Shown here: one piece after another, positions 54,480 to 64,000 of the stretch
How the letters are laid out: every line of letters begins with the position of its first letter
Numbering within the stretch: the first letter of the stretch is position 1
Origin: Ignelater luminosus
Taxonomy: Eukaryota; Arthropoda; Insecta; Coleoptera; Elateridae
Reading direction: 5' to 3'
NCBI GenBank assembly: GCA_011009095.1
Contig: VTPC01005931.1
Location: 1-64,000, forward strand
Length of the DNA: 64,000 nucleotides
Made by a program: the position numbers and the translations under genes
The notes under the pieces: generated by a model
What the model was told of the DNA's origin: nothing
Seen by the model: the letters and a program-made list of their open reading frames with translations, nothing else
Database searches by the model: none

Positions 54480-55092
54480 AGCAGAGTTGACACGGGACTT
54501 ACGCCACGACCGTGATCCCCGAATTCGTTAAATACGAAGTCGTGATTTCGCGGTCAAAAAATTGTTATTTTCGTGAAAGGGTTTACATGAAGACGACCAC
54601 ATCCTATTTGCAGTCGTGAAAATGAACTCGATGGTAGCTGAAGCATGTGTATCGTAGTGTCGGAATTGTTAGCTCAATAAGTAGTAACAGAGCAAAGAAC
54701 AAGGACACGGAAGAGCAAACAGAGAAAATTGTGGGTAAGAAAATGGCTTGATCGAATAAGAACATCTCTAACAAAAGAACTAATTAGAAAAAGAATGAGT
54801 GTCCTGAAGGCTCTAGAAACGTATTAAGAATGTCGAAAGGCGATTTTCGTTATTTGGTGCACTCATTTTGATTTTATTAAAAAATATCTACAAAATATTA
54901 CTGCTGCTACGAGACAAAAATGCTTTCTCACGACTGAAAAATCAAACACGTTTGATTCTGCCACGATCCGAACGAAACTGATTCGTAAGCCAAAACGTCA
55001 TCTTCATATTTCACGAATCAATAGTTTACATGGGTAGTGATTCACGAATTCGTGAATCACGGTCGGGGCATACGTCTCGTGTCAACTCGGCT
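54480..55092. mobile_element. Tourist-like MITE (PIF/Harbinger type), TAA target duplication
   Basis: The 613-bp element is flanked by TAA (54477-54479 and 55093-55095). The ends read AGCAGAGTTGACACGGGAC on the left and AGCCGAGTTGACACGAGAC, inward, on the right. They continue as imperfect inverted repeats through CGACCGTGAT and GAATTCG. The subterminal zone is rich in palindromic GAATTCGTGAATC/GATTCGTG words. It has no coding capacity. A 3-bp TAA duplication is the hallmark of Harbinger-mobilised MITEs. Its ends differ from those of the Harbinger copy at 28660, so a different relative mobilised it. Confidence 0.82.
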
Positions 55093-55719
55093 TAAATGCA
55101 GTACCTACTCAGAGGAAAACTGTGCATACGAGAAATGACTTATGACTGTGTTTTTAAAGATAATTTTCATAAAGAGAAGAAAATGAATAATTAAGGTATT
55201 GACTAGGAGAATTTCAGACTAATACAAAAGTTTATTGTTAAAGAAATTTTGCATACATCTTAATTTCTAAGCCGATCACGTGTCCTACACCGTATTCCTC
55301 CTTATTTTCTAAGAAGGCGCTTTGTAACTAAAGCGGATGCTGTTTAACAAATAATAAAGGAGTTTGCCACAATTGAACCGACTTTAAAAGTAAAAACTAC
55401 CTGTCTTCGTTATCACAATTCCCCAAACTAGTACTGTAGGTACGCTTTATCCTTCGTCTATTCAAGTAAAATCTTATTTTCTCTCGTTTGCTCTTATGGC
55501 TTTCCCGACTAATTCTGACGAACTGTTCCATCCGTGTGTTAAAGAAGAATATTTCCTAAGTATCATCCCAAAATTTCATACTGAGACAGAAATGGGAACA
55601 TACTTTTATAATTTTAAAGTAAAGATTGCTAGTGAGATATACAGGGATTTCATTTGAAAACTTCCCACTTTGAATAACTCTTTAATTAGTAGAATTATCA
55701 AAAGTCGCTGAAATACGCC
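55093..55719. other. Non-coding, no gene seen
   Basis: This is A+T-rich spacer. Around 55640-55715 'tatacagggatttc' and the following sequence lead into the hairpin repeat and may belong to it. Confidence 0.35.
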
Positions 55720-56115
55720 GATTTTGTTTTGGAGGGGGACATTTAATAACCTACTTTAATCAGTTGGAAAACCTTCACCCTCCCCCCAACCACCCCCTCT
55801 CCGAAATTTTAAATGGCACTACCCCATGTGTGATATATCGGTTTAAAGGGTATAAAATTCTCAATCTTTTGTATAAAAGAAAATCAAAATCGGTCCAGCC
55901 GTTCTTGAACTAGAGACAGAAATGTATTTAATTCAGTCAATACATTTCTGTCTCTAGTTTACGAACGGCTCGGCCCATTTTTAATTTTCTTTGATGTAAA
56001 AGATTCAGAATTTTATACACTTTAAAATGATACGTCGCCCTCTTTTACCCCCCCCCCAGAATTTTAAATGGCACTACCCTATGCGTGATATATCATTTTA
56101 AAGGGTGTAAAATGC
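55720..56115. repeat. Hairpin repeat: inverted arms about 90 bp with flanking direct repeats
   Basis: The core is a near-perfect palindrome. ACTAGAGACAGAAATGTATT (55910-55929) is followed ten bases later by its exact complement (55940-55959). The arms extend outward with mismatches to about 55849 and 56032. Outside, a direct repeat occurs twice, at about 55802-55858 and 56060-56113, with the words GAAATTTTAAATGGCACTA, CCC(T)ATG, GTGATATATC and TTTAAAGGGT. C-runs (CCTCCCCCCAACCACCCCC and C10) lie beside each copy. No protein is encoded. It is probably a non-autonomous element or its tandem rearrangement. Confidence 0.7.
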
Positions 56116-59100
56116 ATACTTCTGGTAATACTAGAACATGGAGTCACATAAAAATAACCGTGATAAGTACAATAAAGCAATCTGATTGTCGTGAAAAAAA
56201 AATTAAAGGTTTCTTTGAAAACAGTTTAACTACATTTAATGAAGTTGACATTCGAAGTGTTGTAAGAATAGCGCTACCTTAACGCAATTCTTTTATTGTA
56301 AAACCATGTAGTACGTGTGCTTACTGTACTATCAAACATTCAGTTATTTATTTAATTTAAATTAATTGCATAGTCATTCAGACTAATACCTTCTTTATGT
56401 TACATTCTTCTCTATGTTGTGACAATTTAAATTGCTACATTGTTAAGCCTACGTACGGTGATGTAACATTATTTACGTTTTACCATTATTATACAATCGA
56501 AATATATACCGTTAACTACCTATACATATTAGATGAGGTTCGAATTGAAAACTGATTCTTTCAATTGATGGCATTGATTATCTTTTTCTTTTTTAATTCT
56601 CCTCCACTACCTTCGTCTTTTAGTTATAACAAACATCTGGTTTATGCAAAACTTTTATTATAATGTTACAACCTTCACATCGCTCCTGTTTGTTTATTTA
56701 TCATTTTAAATTCAATTAAGATGGTCTGGTTTTGTAATTTGCATATTATTGGGTACTATATGCGTATTTCGTTCTCTCTCTGAAATGCTTTTACTTTAAA
56801 AGGCTTTTACGTACGTTAATTTAATTGTAAATTTTAAAACGTGAACAATGTCCTTGTTTACCTATTTTGCTGAATATTAATTAGTCGTAATTTTTATTTT
56901 TAACTGCTAGAAAATTATCGTGGGAGGTCATGAATGGGACCGTCCCAAATTTGCATTTTTATATACAGAAAAAAAAATAAATAAAAATGCGCTTTTACAG
57001 TTAGTTAAGTAGAAGAGAAATTATTTATTCACCAAATTTTCTTTTTATACCGTTCCTAGGATTTCTGTATATACAGCTTGGTGCATTACAATATAATGGA
57101 TGTATTATTCAGTATGTCTTTTAAGACTGAAGTTCTTGTCAGCATGTTAAAAAGGGAAGCCGGTCAAAACAATAAGGTACTACATAAGACTTAAGACATA
57201 AGCAAGGAGTTGAATTCTTGTTCTTTAATCTTTTACTAGGTTATTTACCATTTGACCTTGCACTTTATGTTGTAAACTACTTTAAAGTGAGTGTTTTCTT
57301 AGTATTCCTTCTGATTGGTATCACAAACTTATTTCTTTTGTATGTTTAAATTATTTTTATTTCTTTATTTTGAACTTGTTAATTCAGTCTCTCACTAATA
57401 ATGTTTTATGTATAAAATCTTGAATAAGTCGATGTGATGATACTGGCTCATTAACTTAACTAATAATATTCTTTGTTTTGTATGTTTATCAATTTCAAAG
57501 CCTATCAATACTATTAATAAATAATTATTTTGCTTGAAAAAAATGAAGATTTGATATGACTTCAACCTGACGTACATTTTATTTATGAATAACGTACCGA
57601 GATATTAATTTGCAGTATCTTCTTTTATATTTGTAGTTATGGAAGGGCTGTCACCCTATATCTTTTTCAATTGTATCAAGCTCAGATAACGAGGTGAAAA
57701 ATTAAAAAGGGCGCCTTCGCGCGACGAGATGCTTCCTGCGGATGGGGAGCTGCTCTGTTAATAACATCTCAGGTCTCACACATTCAAATCTGATTCACCA
57801 ACTCACAGGGTGGGCTGTGTGCACTTGGGTCAATTTTGAAAAAAAAATAATTTTTATACTGGCAATATAAATCGGGATATTTACGGAGTCAAAAACTGAC
57901 AGAACTGAATAAGTGCAGAACGGGATGGTTACTCTCTATTACTTGTGTTAAGCTTCTCATGCGTTACAGTGCCGGATTAGATTCAATCTCAATTTCCCCA
58001 TTAATTTTTCCATGCAGTAGAGATTCTAATAGACTTAAACCAGTAAGAAAATATCTAAGCATTGTATTAGCAGTATGGCAATAGCCCAAAAACCAGTAGT
58101 AAAAAAAACAAACTACGGGAATAGAAAAATAGTACAATTTGGCCGATCTAAAATAAACCCGGCACAGCTCAAAAAGGTTCGATAGCTTTTGGATAAATCT
58201 TAAAAAGTCCATCAGATCGAAAATCGAATATAACCCTAAAATAACGGAAGCATCTTGGTTTTGGTTAAAATCGGTATTATAAAGAATGATTTTATGTGCC
58301 ATTTTCTATTCCGTTTCCAGAACTGGCCTTTGATTCTTCTCGTGTCTATCTTTCTAAAGATGAACACTCTTTCGGTCATTAACTCATTATTTAATAACCA
58401 ATTTTATTTCAAATTCTATAGATTACAAATGCACATATATCCTAAAAACAGTAAAATATTTTTGAATTGTAATGTAACCAAATCAAACTAAGCAATCATT
58501 TTTTATTCAATTCTTTAAAACCGTTCATGTTACATTACAAATGAATACAAAGCTAAATTTGATATACTTGTTGAAGTACAAGATAAAAACTAAATCTTAC
58601 AACATGCTAAGTGAATTTTGGTTAATTAACAATGATATCAAGTAAACAACTCGTCAGCTCTTTTCAACGCTTTACAAATTAAAGAGAATCAGGAATGTGC
58701 TGACAAGCTTAATTACCAATAATAGTTTTCTGTGAACATCTGCTAATAGCAACTATTAATAAATCTTTAGTAAATCATTTAATTATCACATACTTTAACT
58801 GTTTATTACTCACGTTAATTAATATTCTAAACAACACAAAAGGAGCAAGGCACAAGATCATTATTTCCTGTTGTATTCTTTAAATATATAGAAATGTAAT
58901 GAGAAATTATTTTATAATGTTATGGTACAGGAAAAAGACATAATATACATCACGGCCGAACGCAAAAAATTTCCTACTTATTAGTTATTACTGTCAAGTG
59001 CGTCCCACTTGTCATACTATATGCGGTCTATTAATGTCAAATGAATATAAGGAATGAAGTCTTTTACCAGAATTAGCAGGTCGCATTAACTCATTTTATT

Positions 59101-61058
59101 AGTGGTTTTATAGAAATCATAAAAAAATGTTTAACGCATGTAAGCAATGAAACCTCAAATATGCAGGGAATTCGATAGCAAAAAGGTATAAGTTTCCTTA
59201 TTTGTAGGAAATATGTTTATATAATGTTCTTAATATCCGGCTTTAATGCTTTTTATTAAGTAAATTTTATTCATCCTCGCCTACTATTGAAGAAAAATGA
59301 GGGAAATTCTGAATAATCTTGATTCTGTTGAAATTCAAAACTTAATAAATCATTAATGTTCATATAATAAATTATTCAATAAAATACTTGTGTGTATATC
59401 ATTTTAATTCATCTGCGATGGAATATGTTAAAATATTTGAAGTGGATAATCGTACATGATCAGTGTGGGTGTAATCTTACAAAATATTATTTCAAGGTAA
59501 ATAAATTGAGTATAAAATGTTTATTATTAGAAACATAAATAAACATTATTGTTATTAATTTTAACTATATTAATGGAATAAATATTACCAAATTCTTCTA
59601 CTTTAGAATAATTTTGAAAATTTTATGAATTTTTCCTTTTCTCAGAAATTGCAGATTTTAATTGACTCAACTTCAAGCAATACCATCTTTATTAGAGAGT
59701 TAAACTATAAACAAAGTACTCCTAATAGTTAAAACCTTGAAAAAAAAAGACAAAATAAGTTGCATACTAGTAAGCCTTCTTAATATTACGTATTTATGTA
59801 ATAGGTATAATTATTAAATAATAACACTGAAATTACCTGTGATTAAAATCAACACTACCAACTCATCTCATTAATGAACTTTTTAAAAGTAGATATGATA
59901 TTGGACATTGAAAAAATGCATGCACTGACCCTGATCATGTTCTTATGAGAATTTTTGGATTGTATCAGTGGTATTTACCATGGTATCTAAGAAAAGTATC
60001 AATCGATGTTACTAAAACACTTCTTGAAAAACGCATCTTGGACACTAGTAGCCTTATTTGTAACCTTAATATTATGAAATAGCAAAAACAGTGACTAAAA
60101 TAGGGAATAGTATAGGTGGTGTGAAGACGAAATCCTCAATTGTTTGCATGCTACCGTTGTACGTAATATTTTACTTATGTTAGAATAATTATGGTTAATA
60201 ATTTGGGCTACTTAGAGTGATCCTTACTTTAAAAATTGCTTAAGTGTTGGAATTTTGAACGGTTACACTACTTACACTATTTACGGTACTTTCAGATAGT
60301 CCTCCCTTCTAGATGACAGATTTTTACAATATCTTGAATACTGAAGACAAGAGCTGGAATTCGATTTTAAATTAAATAATGAATTTGAAAAAACCATTAG
60401 TTCTTTTGCATCTTATGACATATACTTATTTAGTAAACTACCCGAAATAACTGAAATAAGCAGTCAGCCATTCTTTTTGTTATAGAATACGTCTTCAGTT
60501 TCGGCCTAATGGGGAGGTCGTACGTAAAGTCGATTTCCCAAAAAAGTGTATAACTAAAAAAGATAGTAAAAAATTGTAACTGATTTAGATAGCTGAAGTA
60601 TGAAATTTTAAACTAGATTAGTGATCAACTGTGTATAGTGACTGAAAATAGTGATAACAGAGAAGATTTTCAACAACATTTCATAATTTCTAATTATTCG
60701 CGCAAAAAAGCCCAGAAAACTTACTAAAAACGCTTACAACAAGATAGAAGTGTTCGTGAATTGAATGAGCTCAAAATTGCCTGGACAGAAGGTAAGAGGG
60801 CTTGCAAGGAACGGAAAAAGTCGAGGGGTAAGACGTAGGCTACGTAAAACCTTGCAACCATATTCCGTGTTTTCCAAAATGAGAGAACAAGCCTCAAGCT
60901 ATTTACATAACTTTTTCAAGTCTCGTAAGAAGTGGTGTAACTGTACCTCCGCAAACTTTTCAGAAGCCCGAAAGGAATCTGGTTCCAGTGATTAAAAAAA
61001 ATTTCTTGCATACGTAAGGATTTTCGGAATTCGATTATTGCGAAATCCAATTCAAATA
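56116..61058. other. Long non-coding tract, no gene recognised
   Basis: No host exon or known transposon could be identified. A less A+T-rich patch at 57700-57840 (gcgccttcgcgcgacgagatg, then tcacagggtgggctgtgtgca, ending in an A-run) looks like a short retroposed repeat. A basic 76-codon plus-strand frame at 60765-60995 (SRGVRRRLRKTLQPYS) and the open stretch before it (RSVRELNELKIAWTEGKRA) look like a coding remnant, but I cannot assign a family. Confidence 0.35.
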
Positions 61059-62349
61059 CGAGGGCTGTTTGACGGAAGCGTGACTTTCCGCTAGATGGCG
61101 CTGATATCGGTAAATCGAAAACATTAGCATATACGCCAGTCTTTTAGAGGCTTAACCTCCAAATTTCATGTCAATCTGTGAAATAGTATACATTTGGCAG
61201 TCATAGAAATCAATCAAGTTTGTGCTATTTTGTAAATATGGAAAAACGTGAATTTCGTGTTTTAATTAAACATTATTTTTTACGTGGAAAAACAGTGAAA
61301 GAAACTGAGGAGAAATTACGGAAATATTACGGTGAATCTGCTCCATCGCATGGAATGGTTTCCAAGTGGTTTAATTCATTTAAAACTGGCCGTATGAGCA
61401 CTGACGATGGTGAACGCCCCGGGCCCTTACAAACGGTCACTACTAAGGAAATCGTTGACAAAATCCATAATATGGTAATGGCTGATCGACGTTTGAAAGT
61501 GCGCGAGATAGTTGATGCTGTTGGCATCTCAATCGAACGGGTGCATAATATTTTACACGAACATTTGTATATTAAAAAGGTATCGGCAAGATGGGTGCCG
61601 CGATTACTCACAGTGGACCAAATGAGAATTCGTGTTCAACCTTCAAATCAATGTTTGGTCATGTTACAACGTAATCCAGTTGAGTTTTTTTGCCGATATG
61701 TGACTGTTGACGAAACCTGGATCCACCACCATACCCCTGAGACAAAGGAACAGTGAAACAATGGATATCACCAGACGAACGTGCACCAAAGAAGACTAAA
61801 ATTGGTCACTCGGCTAATAAGGTCATGGCGACAATTTTTTGGGATTCTAAAGGCATAATCCATATTGACTATTTGGAAAGGGGTAAAACAATAACTGGCC
61901 AATATTATGCTGATTTATTGACCCGTTTTGATGTTATCTTAAAGAAAAAACGCCCACATTTGGCACGTAAGAAAGTGCTCTTTCATTACGACAACGCCCC
62001 ATCTCATTCATCTGCAATTGCAACCGCTAAATTGGTACAATTACGCTACGAACTGCTTCCCCATCCACCATACTCACCGGATCTGGCCCCAAGAGACTTT
62101 TTTTATTTCCGAATTTGAAAAAATCTCTCGCAGGAAAAAAATTCGCATCAAATGAAGAGGTTATTGCGGCAACGCAGGCCTATTTTGACGAGTTGCCAAA
62201 AGAACATTTCTCAGAAGGCTTAAAGAAATTGGAAAGTCGTTGGACTAAGTGTGTAGCACTTGAAGGGAACTATGTTGAAAAATAATAAAAAAAATCTAGG
62301 CTAAACCTGTTCTTTATTGAAATGTCACACTTCCGTCAAACAGCCCTCG
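61059..62349 (+). mobile_element. mariner transposon (DD34D), nearly intact
   Basis: The 1291-bp element, the usual mariner size, lies between TA duplications (61057-61058 and 62350-62351). The terminal repeats start with the same twenty bases, CGAGGGCTGTTTGACGGAAG, on both sides, followed by GTGAC. One transposase gene fills the middle on the plus strand. The near-identical ends and few lesions make it one of the younger insertions in the window. Confidence 0.95.
61238..62285 (+). pseudogene. mariner transposase, two single-base deletions
   Basis: The start MEKREFRVLIKHYFLRGKT is typical of mariner. It is followed by the HTH pair, the ARWVPRLLT box (normally WVPHELT/WVPRLLT), and the first Asp in TVDETWIHHHTPETKEQ. 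One base is missing near 61752, which creates a TGA at 61754-61756. The frame is recovered in the next segment (KQWISPDERAPKKTK). The second Asp is in FHYDNAPSHSS and the third in PYSPDLAPRDFF, 34 residues apart (DD34D). Another base is missing in the T run at about 62098-62104, after which the C-terminus is in a third frame (FASNEEVIAA, ESRWTKCVALEGNYVEK, stop 62283-62285). The catalytic triad itself is intact. Confidence 0.93.
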
Positions 62350-62351
62350 TA

Positions 62352-64000
62352 CATCTTATCTAGCACGCAATTGATAAAATGCAGATGAACAAATTCGCAA
62401 TTTGTTTGCGATCACCTGTAATTGTGTACATATATGATTTGTTATCTTTGAATTTGCTAACCAGCAGGCCAGACAGAAGAGCATTTAAAAATAAGACTAC
62501 ATGTTTTTTCTATTTTATTTAGTTTTTGAGGACTTCTTTATTTTTTAATACATTTCTTTTAAGTGTATTAAGAGTCACTTTATTTGCTTTTCTCTGTTTC
62601 AAGTGTAACACGCACATTAAAGAACATTCTTTTAATAAATAAATAATGGGATATACAAAGATAATAATTTCGTAGATGAAAAGATGAAACTTACGATTCC
62701 CAGACTCAGGGTCGTAGCTAGGCAAAATTATTATTTGTGCGCCCCTCAATTATTTCTATATAGTAACATATGAAATATATGTTTCAAATGAGACCGAGGC
62801 TGTGGTGGACCTCTCTATAGAGATTATGGCTGTATGAGATGGGTCTTGAGACACAGCTAACCTTAAAGAGTCTTTCATTAGTTTTAATTTTAAAAACGAC
62901 TGTTCGCCTGATGCATGTGTGACGGTTTATTAGTTGAAACATTTGTATTGCTGTAGAAAAATTGGGATATTCAGTAAATCAAATTTATTCAACTTCTGCA
63001 ATATTTACAATCCAAAACCTGGAATCTAAAACTTCTATCCTCCTACAGAAACCTTACGGAATCCAAGTCCCTTGGACTTCAATATATTATGCCTAAATTC
63101 TTAATAAATTCTCCCGTATCACCGAGGTTCATCTTCGAAAGCGACGCACCATTTATAAAATTAAAACCAGGTGAGAGTTCAGTTTACCTTTGGTATCAGT
63201 CGCATAATTGGAAAGTTAGAAAATCGATAACTTGGAATATTATTTACCTTTGTTTGACATCTGAGGTCAAGTTAGAGTTAGTTCCAAACTTTTCAATTCC
63301 AAGCAATTCTTTTAATTCTTTTTTGCGCACTTTTCTGTGACTTATAGAGATATCACAATTCTGGCATACTACTAGCGTACTCCCATACATAGGAACAATA
63401 ACAAGTGCAAAGTTTTATGAAAACAGTAGTTCTTCTTGATATGCTTGCAAGTCACACCTTTCTTTTAAAGTAAAAGATTTACTTTATTGCATTTGTCTAA
63501 AATGAAAGACCAAAAACGTAAAAGAAATAGGAATTCGTATTTCCTGAGGTTTTTTGAAATTCTTTTTCGTTACTAATAGTGTCCTCAAAATAAATGGCAG
63601 GATCGACCATTTCTTTCAGTGTCCTACACAGGCTTTTTGGGGCTAATGACTATACTTTCTGTCTTCTTTAAATGTTATTCTTAAAGTGCATTTAAGCTTA
63701 TCCTATCTGATTGTAAATTGCATAACAAAAATTAAAAAGGGTCCGAATTGTTAGAAAAAAGGTGATTATGTCAAAGTCATAATTGTAGGCGTGGACTACG
63801 ATACTTTGAATATCAAGACTCAAAACTATCAACTCGTTCTTGGGGATGTTAGGCGAAATATATAACGGGTTTTCTCTTTTACGCAGGAGTTGCATTTAAA
63901 GTGACAGTGAAATATCTGTGACATTTAATTTTTGATATCATTCGCTTTTAGATATCAGTCCCCACTATTGCAATAAGGTGAGTTTGTGGTGGAAAGTATC
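62352..64000. other. Non-coding to the end of the window
   Basis: No gene or known repeat is recognised. Short frames here (for example 63089-63340) have no motif, splice or codon support. Confidence 0.4.

Noticed and set aside
57700..57840. tRNA-like or SINE candidate
   Set aside because: A CATTCAAATC resembling a B box is present, but no A box at the right distance and no foldable cloverleaf were found.
61327..61611. 94-codon minus-strand frame
   Set aside because: Antisense shadow of the mariner transposase.

Overview
This is A+T-rich genomic DNA from an animal, most likely an insect. The evidence is spliced genes with GT..AG introns, the head-to-head and tandem arrangement of four conserved metazoan genes, and a load of insect-type transposons (Ty3/gypsy, Penelope-like, a non-LTR element, PIF/Harbinger, Tc1, DD37E, mariner, hAT-type and Tourist-type MITEs, Foldback-like). 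The order cannot be fixed from the window. I see no bacterial genes, CRISPR array, rRNA or intact tRNA.

Four host genes were rebuilt by splicing. (1) Zfr/Zn72D (minus, 3075-15363) encodes a nuclear dsRNA-binding zinc-finger protein. Nine coding exons join into a 645-codon frame that stops before the DZF dimerisation domain. (2) kish/TMEM167A (plus, 15623-16076) is a 72-aa Golgi membrane protein. It diverges from Zfr across a 259-bp gap, and its first coding exon is only the ATG. (3) vap/RASA1, p120 RasGAP (minus, 17342-34751), has eleven coding exons giving 930 aa with SH2-SH3-SH2-PH-C2-GAP. Its PH domain is split by a 12.1-kb intron packed with transposons. (4) sickie/NAV (minus, 37565-47533, 5' end outside the window) has the nine 3'-most coding exons, carrying the coiled coil and the AAA-type ATPase. 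The rest of the window to 64000 looks like the interior of a very large sickie intron or its 5' flank.

Mobile elements fill the introns and intergenic DNA. In order: a pogo-like remnant (502-1745); a complete but broken Ty3/gypsy element with short LTRs and a perfect 6-bp target duplication (5281-10420); a palindromic TA-flanked MITE (12305-13167); a Penelope-like remnant (about 21500-23480) into which a 5'-truncated LINE jumped (22580-23256, 17-bp duplication); a DD37E element (25633-26892); a two-gene PIF/Harbinger element (28660-31420); hAT-type MITEs (31731-31908 and 35223-35664); a Tc1 element (41900-43143); a 1.4-kb inverted-repeat element (43147-44592); a Foldback-like element with tandem-repeat arms and a nested TTAA-flanked MITE (49280-51553); a Tourist-like MITE (54480-55092); a hairpin repeat (about 55720-56115); and a mariner (61059-62349). 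Every transposase or reverse transcriptase seen carries at least one disabling lesion.

No new multi-gene system is evident. The most unusual structures are the Foldback-like composite, the LINE-in-Penelope nest, the Harbinger element whose catalytic Glu is replaced by Gln, and the absence of the DZF exons downstream of Zfr.
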